Assembly (NCBI GenBank): GCA_035772735.1
Contig: JASDFA010000002.1
Location: 37,096,501 to 37,160,500, forward strand
DNA: 64,000 nucleotides
Direction of reading: 5' to 3'
From: Datura wrightii
Lineage: Eukaryota; Streptophyta; Magnoliopsida; Solanales; Solanaceae
A program made the position numbers and the translations under genes. Below, piece after piece: positions 1-10,060 of the stretch. A model generated the notes under the pieces. The model was given only the letters and a program-made list of their open reading frames with translations. It did no database searches and was not told the DNA's origin. How positions within the stretch are numbered: position 1 is the first letter of the stretch; every line of letters begins with the position of its first letter.

Positions 1-989
1 ATCATTTTTCGTTAGTGTAAACTTATGGAAAACTAGTGTCCAGCATTCCTTCGCTATGAAATTAAGAGGGGATTTTGTGACCTGCCATCCACTGGTCACC
101 AAATCTACATCCTTTTTCTCCTCAGCTATCACTCTAGCCAACCACCTTGCTTGTCTCTGTATCTGTCTCTCCTCCATGTTCACCATCTTGACCCTTTTCA
201 TGGCCTCAACACAGTAATCAAACTCTACTGTAGAGGCTGGGGCCCAATAATCTGGCCCATATAACATTTGGGAAATGACTCGCTCCAAGAAATCAGCTTC
301 GTGTCCCCGGATCCTCACACTCTCCAGTCTAGTCTGCTTCTTTACTTTCTACCTAGCCGGAGTATGTCGCTCCATAGTTTCCAAGTACTTGGCATAGAAC
401 TCCCTAACTATGTCAGCACTAAAGCTGTCAGGGGTTCTTGCCATCCAACTAAAACCATATACGTAAAATAGTCGCTTCATCTCTTCGACCTCATTCGGGG
501 CACTAGTAAAGATTTGTGGCTCCCCCTGAATGCTTCACCTCAAATTCTACTTTGATGTGAAGGTGAGGCCCTGCTCATAAATTTCTCAAGAACCTGACAA
601 ACTCTACCTAATGGTACAATGCTCTAGAGGTGGGGTTTGATCATCGTCATCATCTTGTCCCACTTTCTCAGACTCAGAGTGATCTTACCCGTCCTAACCA
701 TTTGAGCCACTACTGGACTCTTGTAACTATACATTATCTCCCTCCTCAAACTGGGGAGCATCTACCGGAGTGGTTGAGGTAGCTACGGCCAGAGCCTTGG
801 CTTGTTCCCTAGTTGGTTGGGCTCATTAATGTCATCTGTATCAACTTGGTACTCCTCCAGTAAACCACTAGGTGTGTTTTTCTCCTGTTCAAATGTAGAG
901 GTCTCATCTCTTAGGGCCCTCCGAGAAGCTATCTCTTCATTTTCCCTCTTGTCGTGGGCATCCTTTGTTGCTCATCTTTTTTGAGTTAT
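1..989 (-). pseudogene. PTP (putative plant transposon protein) ORF of P1, partial
   Basis: The minus strand translates into a protein of the plant-specific 'putative plant transposon protein' family, known mainly from plant repeat annotations and of unknown biochemical function. Recognisable pieces are REFYAKYLETM, VRIRGHEADF, YGPDYWAP and SGWQVTKSPLNFIAKE, in the family's usual order. The frame over 1-480 is open except for one TAG near 349-351; 480-989 shows frame changes. The probable start at 989-987 is ATA followed by ACT CAA AAA, where the relative P3 still has ATG at the equivalent place, so the start codon looks decayed. The C-terminal part lies left of the window. It sits downstream of gag-protease in the same element, separated by spacer and the inserted P2. 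Confidence 0.75.
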
Positions 990-2163
990 TGTACCTATAG
1001 AGAAGAGGTTAATATATCGGATCTCAAAGAAATAAAGCAAAACAAAATCATATTCTGTATCATACTACGATTCATCAGTATGAGTTGTACCAAAGTGGTA
1101 CGATCAATAAGGTGACTCATGGTGCCTTTTTATCACATTCATGACTCATTGTACGAATTGTACCATGATGGAATGATTCTTATTAATGGTCGTATGATGA
1201 ACTTCTGAGAATGTAACTTTCTATATTTTGGTATGACTCAATATCATGATTCGTAGTGGGATGCTACAAGTCATACCAGTTGTCGTGATTTAAATTTTTA
1301 CTTTGACCCTTCCTGTTTCTTGGTACGATTCTTAGTTAGATACCATGAATTGCTAATTCCCTTGCCCTAGTTTTTAAATCTTAATACCCTGCGGCAGTCT
1401 TAATGAATCATCCTATGAGTCCTAGTAGGATACCACGAGTCAATGGATGCCTCGTGAAGCCTGTCCTTAGCATGTGCTTTAACTAGTGTGTAGGAAATCA
1501 AACTTTTGGGGTGGATACTCAAACTTCACCACCCTTTAATTTCATACAAAACCCAGATTTCACTACCACACTAGCACAACATAGTTATCCCAATAACACA
1601 TTACCCATAAGCAACAAAAATTCACAGAGCATATTTCTTCTCGTAACTGATTATTTGGCATCATCAAAGGCTACTGATAATGTTCCTCCACCTCATTTTC
1701 ATTAGTGGAGGATTCACAGTGCACTCAACTGTTACTAGCAAGAAGAAATGAGCAAATTTGTCAATGTACTTGAAAGTTATTTAATAATTCTTGCTTTCTA
1801 CGGGTTTGGAGTAGGTTTTCAACTTGAAATCATAAAGGTATTGCAAAATCTTGTGCTCAAATGGAATGGGGAATGAGTTACGGGTTACTGGAGATTGAGG
1901 GGTGTTGATCGTGGGTGTTGTGTGAGAAATTACGTACCAATTTTGATTTTAAATAGGTTTTAGGCAGATTTAGAAAATTTTGGTCGAGTCGGGTCGATTT
2001 GGTTATTTCATTTAATTAGCCCGTCACGACTCATGGTATGAATCATAGGTCATACCTATGACTCGTCCCCTACATTCATACCTATAAACTGGTAAGACTT
2101 TCTTGGGGACCTACAAGTGCATGGTAAGGTTCGTACCTATATACTAGACCCGTACTATGGTTT
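990..2163 (-). other. P1 spacer upstream of the PTP ORF, rich in degenerate palindromic words
   Basis: No coding potential was found. The stretch is crowded with variants of the word (T)ACGA(C/G)TC(A/G)TGGTA in both orientations, for example at 1112-1124, 1141-1149, 2026-2039 and 2058-2066. The equivalent spacer of P3 (50947-52425) and the LTRs of P1 and P3 carry the same words. The middle (1500-1980) is ordinary AT-rich sequence. Confidence 0.7.
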
Positions 2164-2168
2164 GTAGG
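2164..2168. repeat. Left target-site duplication of P2 (GTAGG)
   Basis: GTAGG directly precedes the first LTR base of P2 and is repeated at 11638-11642 directly after its last base. Confidence 0.9.
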
Positions 2169-3661
2169 TGATGAGTTGATAATTTACCAACTCATTAGGC
2201 TTTTGAGAACGAGCTTTAGCTTAGTTTTCAAGTCATTTAAATGAATTTTATGCAAGAAGTGGATTAAAAAGGATGAAATCAGGTGAAAAACAATGCTACA
2301 CCGGAGGACACTGGCGAAATGCCAGTCAAACGCAGATGACCACTGACCTGAGGACAATATGCAATTGGTGTCTGCGGACATCAACCGGCGACTCGTCGGT
2401 CAAATCACCTACCGGCGCCTGCACTTTCTGGACCAAGGAGTAAATGAATTGGTGGATTGCGCATGAAGGCCCGCGAACCACTAAAAGTGTCACCGAATGG
2501 TCCCGGAGAATCACTGGATGTGCAGCAGATGATGGATGGCGCTTCGCAAAATATAATCGGTGAACTGTTGGCTCCCCCGTAAGTAACAAAATGCCTGAAC
2601 AAGGGTAATTATGTCCAGCACTGAAAAAAAGAGGATATTGGTTACCCTATTTTTGTATACAGTCTTGAAGAAAGTATTTTGTACAAAACTTTTATACTTT
2701 TTAGCTTTTTGAACATTCCTTTTGCCTTGGGAAGAGAAGAATTCCATTGGAGGAGATTGTTGAATATTGCTTTTCTTATTTTCTTCTTCTTCCATTAGCA
2801 AGGTATAACCATTGTTGCAGACATATTGTGAGTTTGATTTTTCTTGCTCTTATTGATGAAATCATTGAGTTTATTGATGAATATACTCTTTAGTTTCTCA
2901 ATCATGAGTAGCTAAATCATCAACTAGAGGTGTATGATGATGGGTGCTTAGATTCATCCTAATATTTCTTAATTAGTGTAAATCTATTGAGTTCTCTCCA
3001 ATTTATAATTGATGATCTATAGTTTAAAATGTGGGTTTACTTTTCTTACTTGATTTAGCTCGAAAAAGAAGAATTCGAGTATTTGGAGAGAATTTGACGG
3101 TGAGAATGGATGTGATTGTGTGGAGTTGGGCTAGAAATAGACAAAACCCATGTTCATAATCCTAATTAGTAGTTGATGTCTAGACATAGATCAGTTAATA
3201 ACTCAAACTCTATTGGGCTAATTGAATTGTATCTTAAATTTCCAAAGGACCCGAGAAAAAGGCATCTATAAGGTTGAAAGACATAGGATGTCGTCTTTCC
3301 CAAAGCTATTTACACTTATTCACAATGATTTGATGAGATAGCATATCCTTATTTGATTAGCACCCCATCTACACCACACCTTTAGCCTTCTCTCATTATT
3401 GTCTATCTATTTTGGTTACATTTTCATTTTGGCAAGTTGGTTTGATATCCACAATATTGTTAACTCTATTTCTCCCCCCAAAATGTACTGTTTTATTTTT
3501 CGTAATTGGTGCAAATTAATTCAAATTTTCCAAAACAACACTTGTGAAAATCATTCATTAGTCTCTATGGGATTTGACCTCGACATCCATCAAAAATATT
3601 TTTTTTGATACAACGATCACTTACACTTTCTCTAAACGAGGAGTGTATTTGAGCATTATCA
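2169..3661 (+). repeat. 5' LTR of P2
   Basis: The LTR begins TGATGAGTTG and ends ATTATCA, and aligns along its length with 10061-11637. Compared with the 3' copy it lacks about 48 bp after GAATTTTATG. The first 450 bases contain many words of the type ACCGGCGA and TCGCCGGT (for example near 2384-2420 and 2550-2580), which recur in the P2 internal spacer. Confidence 0.92.
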
Positions 3662-3665
3662 AAAA

Positions 3666-3683
3666 TGACACCATTGCCGAGGA
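3666..3683 (+). other. Primer binding site of P2, tRNA-Asp type, decayed
   Basis: TGACACCATTGCCGAGGA follows the LTR by four bases. It differs from the usual TGGCGCCGTTGCCGGGGA only by G-to-A changes, as expected from long-term cytosine methylation. Confidence 0.8.
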
Positions 3684-3816
3684 CTAGCGCTTGATATTAT
3701 TGTGTTGTTTGTTAATTTTAGTTTTTGCATCTTAGTTACTGGCATTGATTTTGCTGTTGGTTTTCCGGAAGAGTTTATATGAGCCATCATTCACAAGAAG
3801 GAGATTGTTTGATTGA

Positions 3817-5350
3817 ATGTCATATGGAGAGGAGGATAACCCGGTTATGCCTGAAGTTGCAGGAGTCATTCGCCTACCAGCCATGGTAGGGAATTCAGTG
3901 TTTCATGTTACAAGTACAATGTTACCCTTGTTACAAATGAAATGGCTCTTTGGGGGAAAATCGAGTGATGATGCAAAACGCCACTTGAGAAATTTCTTGG
4001 AGATTTTCCAACCCTTTAACATGACAAATATCAGTCAAGTGTCTATCAAGTTAAGGCTCTTTCCATTCTTCCTAACGGGAGAGGCTACTATGTGGTTAGA
4101 GGATCTCTCTCTGGGTTGTATCACCTCGTGGCAAAAATTGACTGAAGCGTTTTTTGATTGTTTCTTCCCTCCTCAATGATGTTGCAGCTGATGGATGACA
4201 TTACAAGCTTTAGGCAAGATCCAGGGGAGCCTTTACATGAAGCATGGCTAAGGCTCCAGAAGAAGGTGTCCCTTTGCCATAACCATGGTTTCCCCGATGG
4301 AGTGCTCCTTCAAGGATTTTATCGAGTCCTAGACTCCATCAACAAATTTGTTGCCAATAATTTAGTCGGAGGATCAATTATGGATCAGATATATGGGTTT
4401 GCTAAGGCCCTCTTGGATAGAATGATGAAGACAAATCGGGCATGGCATACTAGGGAGACTCATGTATCATCACATGATGGGGGTTCTAGTGCAATAGCAG
4501 CTAAAATGCGAAAAAGAGATGATGAGCGAGATGAAAATCTTGCTAAAATGATGATTCAGTTGGAGTTAATGACTAAACATGTGATGGGGGCTAGGCCTAA
4601 GGTTGTGAATGCTGTAGGAATGCAGGGTCCAATGCAGTTTGGAGGAGAATCATCACCACCACAATACAATGAGGAGTGTCAATACATGACAAATTAGATG
4701 GGGGGGTTCAATCCGAGTATCAAGGGGCTAATCAAGGCCCTTGGCACCCACAGGAAGAGAATCAAGGTTGGAGAAACCGTGACGTATAGGGATGGCCCGA
4801 GAGAAATTAGAGATGGGGAAATAAAGAGCAAAATTGTGAGGGGGACCAATACCATCGAAGTTCGAATCCATATGTTCCCCCTCCTATAGCTAAGAACACA
4901 CAAGGTTAACTAGGTGTGAGTAATGTAGGGAGCTTAAAAATTGAAGAGATGTTGGCAAGGGTTCTTAAGAAAGTGGAATCAACCAACAACGGGGTCAAGG
5001 AATTAAAAAGGGAGGTGTCTTACCTTGCCCAATTCATGAGTTCACATTCAGCTTCCATCAAGAATTTGGAAGCCCAAATGAAACACTTATCCTCTCAAAT
5101 TAATCCCCGAATTAAGGGAACACTTCCAAATGATACAATGCCAAACCCAAAGAAAGATAGTCAATGCATGGCCATTGTCACAAGGAGTGGTAAAATGCTT
5201 TGAGATATAAATGTTAAGCCCAAGAAAGTTGTGGTTCCTATGATAAATGATGAAAAAGAATATGAGGTGGTGCCAAAAGCACCAAATGATTGTGATAATG
5301 CTAAGGCTGACGATGAAGGAGAGGTTGAAGAAGTTCCCTCAAATGCGAAT
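3817..5350 (+). pseudogene. gag: gag of P2 (Athila-like capsid protein)
   Basis: The likely start is ATG at 3817 (MSYGEEDNPV). Residues about 60-120 hold the retrotransposon gag core, with NFLEIFQPFNMTNISQ, LRLFPFFLTGEATMWLEDL and CITSWQKLTEAFFDCFFPP, which is the helical capsid domain that builds virus-like particles. A frameshift and stop near 4178 moves the rest (HEAWLRLQKKVSLCHNHG, NLVGGSIMDQIYGFAKALL) to another frame up to 4696, where a stop follows. A third block at 4916-5203 contains a coiled-coil-like stretch (EEMLARVLKKVESTNNGVKE) and SQCMAIVTRSGK. No CCHC zinc knuckle was found. The downstream protease is in the same transcript. Confidence 0.82.
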
Positions 5351-5375
5351 GAAGAATAGCCAAGAGTTTCACCTT

Positions 5376-6091
5376 CTTATCCGCAGTGGTTAGCCAAGAA
5401 AAGGAAGGATGATCAGTTCAGTAAGTTTATCAACATGTTCAGCAAATTATCCATAAATATACCACTGGTGGATGCCCTACTTCAAATGCCCAGATATGCA
5501 TAGATCATGAAAGAGTTGTTGAAGAAGAAGAATGTTGTAGATGTAGGCATTGGAAAGATAACACATCACTGTAGTGTTGTGACAATGAGCAACCTTTCCC
5601 CAAAATGGGAAGATCCAGGTGCCTTCACAATCCCGTGCACTATTGGGTTTTGTGTGCTCAAGAAAGCCCTCTGTGATCTTGGGGAAAGAATAAATTTGAT
5701 GCCTCTCATAAACTTTAAGAAATTAGGACTTGGGAACACCAAACCTACATCAATGAGATTGTTAATGGCTGATCGCTCTATTAAGAAACTTGTGGGTGTT
5801 TTAGAGGATGTATTGGTGAGGGTAGATAAATATATTTTACCAGCTGATTTTATAGTCCTTGATAGTGAGATGGATGTAGAAGTTCCAATCATTTTGGGCA
5901 GACCATTTCTCTCCATGGGTAGAGCTTTGGTAGATGTAGAGTATGTGAGCTCAAGTTTCCGGTTAGAGGTGAAGAGGTCACCATCAACGTGTGCCAATCC
6001 ATTGAACCTACCGATGAATGCAAAGTGGTTGGAGTGCTGCAGGAGGAAGATGAGTCCAAGGATGATCCTTAGAAGATTGAATGTTAAATGA
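5376..6091 (+). pseudogene. pro: Aspartic protease domain of P2
   Basis: This is a retropepsin-like domain of the Athila-like branch, which cleaves the gag precursor. An uninterrupted frame runs from 5507 to the stop at 6089-6091 (194 codons). Motifs include EDPGAFTIPCTIG, the active-site strand ALCDLGERINLMP (D-L-G kept, but A/S after G replaced by E) and FIVLDSEMDVEVPIILGRPF. Upstream, the conserved gag-protease linker (KFINMFSKLSINIPLVDAL) is interrupted by a TAG near 5501. Only short non-coding sequence and the hairpin box lie between its stop and the PTP-side spacer. The domain is the best preserved coding piece of P2, but the full gag-protease precursor cannot be made. Confidence 0.85.
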
Positions 6092-6098
6092 GAAATAC

Positions 6099-6145
6099 GT
6101 CGTGCCACGACGTTAACTAAGGCGCTTCTTGGGAGGCAACCCAAG
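6099..6145 (+). promoter_or_regulatory. Conserved post-protease hairpin box, P2 copy
   Basis: Eight bases after the protease stop lies GTCGTGCCACGACG, then the core CTTGGGAGGCAACCCAAG, in which CTTGGG and CCCAAG can pair around the loop AGGCAA. Equivalent boxes follow the protease in P1, P3, N1 and N2. Its role is unknown; an RNA element is inferred. Confidence 0.75.
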
Positions 6146-7844
6146 TGTCTTCTTTTGAATGTTCTTGATGTCATTATTGTTTTTAATTTTGTAGGATTAA
6201 GTAGGTGAGAAGAAAGGAGAAGAAGCACAAAACAAGGCAGGCACTGCATTACGACCCCACCAATCTAGCTACGCGACCCGCCGCATGTTTTATCATGAAA
6301 GCAGAAACCTGGGAAATAAATGATTACACCAGCAAAGGCACCGACAGAACGTCGATAAGTAGTCGCTAACGACCTCTTGAACATCGGTACGAGCCAGAAC
6401 ACCTAAACAGTGGATGCAAAAACAGTGAACAACTGGTGGAATGCATAACCCAAACCGCGAACTGTTGGTCAATCACCAGTACAAAAATAGTGAACTGGAC
6501 ACAAAATTAAGCATGTGATGGTAAGGCGACGAACCGCCGGCTCCAACTGGCAATCACCGGTGTATCGCCGGTGAAGGTACGTGTTCTGTTTTAAAATTTT
6601 AACCAAATCATGAACCTACCCGACCCAGAATTTTATTGTAACCACCTAATCTCCCAAAAGTCCCTTTTTATTCCCTTAGACTTCCCTTTTTCCACCTTTT
6701 AATACTTTTCCACACTCCTTTTTATTTTCCTAACATCCCACTCGGCCTAGGAATTCTTGTCTGAACCTTCCATCCGTAAGCGCTTGGTGGAGAACAAGCG
6801 AACAAAAGTACGCTCGCTTGCTGTCTTGACACCTTTCCATATTCCAACAACTCCCTCTCTTCCACTTCCCATATAATTAAAACACCACTAACCATCCACC
6901 TCCTCCTCAACCAACCACATTTACACCTTCTCAACTACAAAATCCCCCCAACCCTTTGATCTAATTCTCACTACACTCTACTCTCCCTCTCTACTAGACA
7001 AGTCTCAAAATTTTGCCATTGTTGAGCATTATCCAGCTTCCACAGCTAGTCTCTGCAAAGCATTCTCTTAAGAGTGGTAATGTACCCTTAACTTCCTTAT
7101 CTTCTCTTCAATGGTAATATGGTTGCATATAGATGTTGTTATGACATATATCCCCCTTCTTTTAAACTACCATTCTCCCCAACATATTCCTTATTGACAC
7201 CATACTTGTTGTTATGTGAAATTAGGGGGATGATAGAGACTTGATGCTGAAATGGGTATGGGGGAAATGGTTATTATTGTGTAGTTAAGTGGGGTGAAGT
7301 ATGCGTAACCCCAAGGGATTAAAAACACCCACTTTTCCCTAAGATAGATCAGGTGACGCCATTCTTAAGGGTAAATCATTGTTTTAGCCCTTTTCATGTG
7401 TAGAGGTACTGCTTTGATATGACGTGAGTGAATATTTGAGAAATTGTGATATTGGAGTTCATGGTGATGCATTGGGGACGACGACTATTGGCTATTCACC
7501 GGTTGGGTTCGGTGAAACGCTGATGGAATGCCAGTTTAGACTAATATTGGCTTCTGGCCACTACCTTGATCCGCGTTATATCGATAGTTCATGAATTGAG
7601 ATCGGAGATCGCCACTCTATTGATGATTTAATATCTACTACCCCAGTTCTCTTCTTCTCATTGGTGGTTTAGCGGCAGTCCGTGATACCCTCCTACGATT
7701 CGCCGGTGTTACATCGATGCTGCTAGTTCTTTGGATGCTAATTCTAAATCTTTGTTTCTCATTTCAAATTTTAGCATAGTTGTGTGTTGTTTCCTTTTAT
7801 CATAAAATAAAATACAAAAAGATACATTATGGTTTCCACTAACA
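6146..7844 (+). other. P2 spacer between box and PTP ORF
   Basis: No credible coding frame was found. The stretch at 6250-6580 and again at 7460-7720 carries degenerate ACCGGTGA, TCGCCGGTGA and GGCGA-type words like those of the P2 LTR, for example 6540-6580. The part 6640-7010 is C/T-rich, resembling an untranslated leader. Confidence 0.65.
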
Positions 7845-8802
7845 TTGTGTTTACGGAAAATGACTTTAGCTAGGGACTCAAGTAAGGGAAAAGCTCCAGC
7901 CCCTTCATCCACAAAGGGCGAAGGAAAGACAAAGGCCTCCGCAATACTTGCCAACTCTTGGGAAGCCATCATATTTTATTTTCCCGATATGAAGGGGCAC
8001 TACACCATTTGCAAGAGTCGATCAATCATCGTAGAAAATAGGTTTCACTTGGTGGGGTTGTGCAGTGGACTTCCCAACATCTTTACGGACAGGAAACGAC
8101 ACACTTTTGCCAATCCTCTCCCAGACTATTATCCAAACTTTGTATCAGAGTTCTTGCTTCTTACTAGGCTAGGCGGGAAAGCATGAACCAAAGAGGCAAA
8201 GTCGATGAATTCCCTGCTTACCTTCAGTCATGGTGCAAGGGGTGAAGGTGGAAATCACTCTAGCAGCCATCAACTGACTATCTATTTTAGGAGGATGCGA
8301 TTGACACTGTGTCGAATACATGGCTAGGATTGCTAACATGAAGAACCAATTCACTTGGATATCTCCTATCATTGTGGCAGACAGACCTTTTTGGGCTACT
8401 ACGGCCGGCAAAATTTCTCACCCTGATTTGAAATTTGAGGCCAAGTTGTGGCTATACTTCATCTGTGGCAGCATCATACCTTCCAAAAATGAGTAGTGGG
8501 TCAGCTCGGAAGAGGCTATCCTTATATCTTGCATCATGATAGGGGAACCCATAAAATTTGGGGAGATTGTGGCTCAGCAAATGAAGAAGAAAGCAAGGAA
8601 GGCCATCACCTCCATGCCATATGTCGTGCTCATTTCTCAACTGTGCTTGCAAGCTAGAGTGCCATTGTTCCCAGATGAGACCCCTATTCCTGCTTCAGGT
8701 GTAATCTCATTAGACCAAAAAAGTGAAGCTGAGGCACCCACAATCAAGCGAAAGCGCATGCAGGCTTTTGATTTGCTGGAGGCTTCTCACGGTTCTAGGT
8801 AG
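7845..8802 (+). pseudogene. PTP (putative plant transposon protein) ORF of P2
   Basis: Two open blocks flank a frame-shifted middle. The first (7845-8186) starts with a basic/Ser-rich head (SSKGKAPAPSSTKGEGKTKA), then ICKSRSIIVENRFHLVGL and YYPNFVSEF, the N-terminal part of the PTP domain. The second (8536-8802) has GEPIKFGEIVAQQM, MPYVVLISQLCLQARVPLFPDE and a basic TIKRKRMQAF tail, the family's C-terminal half. Between them, the frame WISPIIVADRPFWATT links both and a TAG interrupts near 8494. ATG at 7860 (MTLARDSS) is an alternative start. The protein family has no known activity. It is more diverged from the P1 and P3 copies than those are from each other, so the P2 lineage seems to have carried its PTP independently for a long time. 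Confidence 0.72.
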
Positions 8803-10060
8803 TCTCCCCAAGCCCCAAAATTGAATATGCCTCACCAAGAACATTAAGGCTATAACTCTAGCGACATACCATGCTAGGAGCATCATCCCTTCCAACATCT
8901 TCCCAATCAAGTGGTCTCCACGCTAGTGGAAATTACAAGCTCTTCCCAATGTTGAGCCTTTTGAACTATTTATTTTTGGAAAACACATTACAAGTGGATG
9001 TCCCTTCTTGATTCCCTCTTCTTAGAACCCATCCTCCCTAATTACTAGTGGTGAGCGAATGAAAAAATAGGTGGGCTCAAAGGCCTATGGATAGATAAGG
9101 AAATCTGTGAGTAAGAGGCAAAGAGCCTAAGTTTGGGGGTTTTCAAAAGAGGGGGATTAATAAGAAACATAAATTTGAGGTAGCACCATATTGTGGGAAA
9201 AAGAAGGAAATGAGAAGCTAAGTAACCTTAAGATACCAAAAGAGAAAAGAGAAGTGGAATGGTGTTACCTCTTGATTAGACAAGGCTTAATGTGATAGCC
9301 AAAGTAGCTACAAGGAAGATCTTTGAACAATAAAAGAGAAAAATGGTTGTGAACTGAGGAATTACGTGGAGCGATATCAAAAAGTTAGAAGTAAAGGGTG
9401 GAAGCGTTCACATAAAGTCATTAGGGAGGATCTAATCACTAGAACCAAATTATTGTCTCACCCTTACCCCTAGCCTTCATCATGACCTGCAAGTCCTAAT
9501 TGATTTTAGGTCTAGCTATTTTACATTAGTGGAAAAAAACATGAAGGGCAAGCTTATGGGTCAAGTTATGTGCATGAAGATTTCTTTTGGGAGAGTGGGT
9601 GTGACTATCTTTTTCTAAAATCCCCTGTGTGTATGCTAATTCATGATAGAAAAAGGGATTCTCTCCTTGGTGAGTGGCATCATTCCTTTTGAGGATAGAC
9701 TTGCATTAAGGTAAAGGTGTGATTGAGCCATGAGAAGGACAAGCTCTACGGGAAGGTTTAAATGTGCAGTGATTATGAATTGAGATGCTATGTATATTTC
9801 TTTGGATAAACCATGCCCTTGTTTTCAAAAATGGAAGCATTTGTGAATCATGCCCTTGAATTGTGGTGGCCTCTTGAAATGTTTCCATATATTTTTCTCT
9901 AATTTCTTTGGGAATTTTCTTCTCTTTTTTCGATGAGTTAGTCAGCATTTTTGGGTTGTCATCGATTAAGTGGTTCTTGGTGTCTCAACTCTTGTGGAGT
10001 GGCATGTTTCTTAACTGATGAGAATTGATTAATTGAGGACAAGCAATGGTTCAAGCTTGG
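8803..10060 (+). other. P2 3' non-coding tail with purine-rich tract and polypurine region
   Basis: No coding frame was found. Bases 9050-9400 are strongly purine-rich on the element's sense strand. A block at about 9525-9600 containing GGCAAGCTTATGGGTCAA is shared with the tails of N1 (28672-28750) and N2 (63290-63360). The last bases before the 3' LTR (TTGAGGACAAGCAATGG and CAAGCTTGG) are the probable polypurine tract used to prime plus-strand DNA. Confidence 0.65.

Noticed and set aside
5566..6249. Minus-strand frame of 227 codons
   Set aside because: It is the antisense shadow of the P2 protease domain, which has recognisable motifs on the plus strand.
6146..7844. Envelope-like gene downstream of pol as in some Athila elements
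   Set aside because: No transmembrane or envelope-like frame and no pol; the downstream ORF matches the PTP family.
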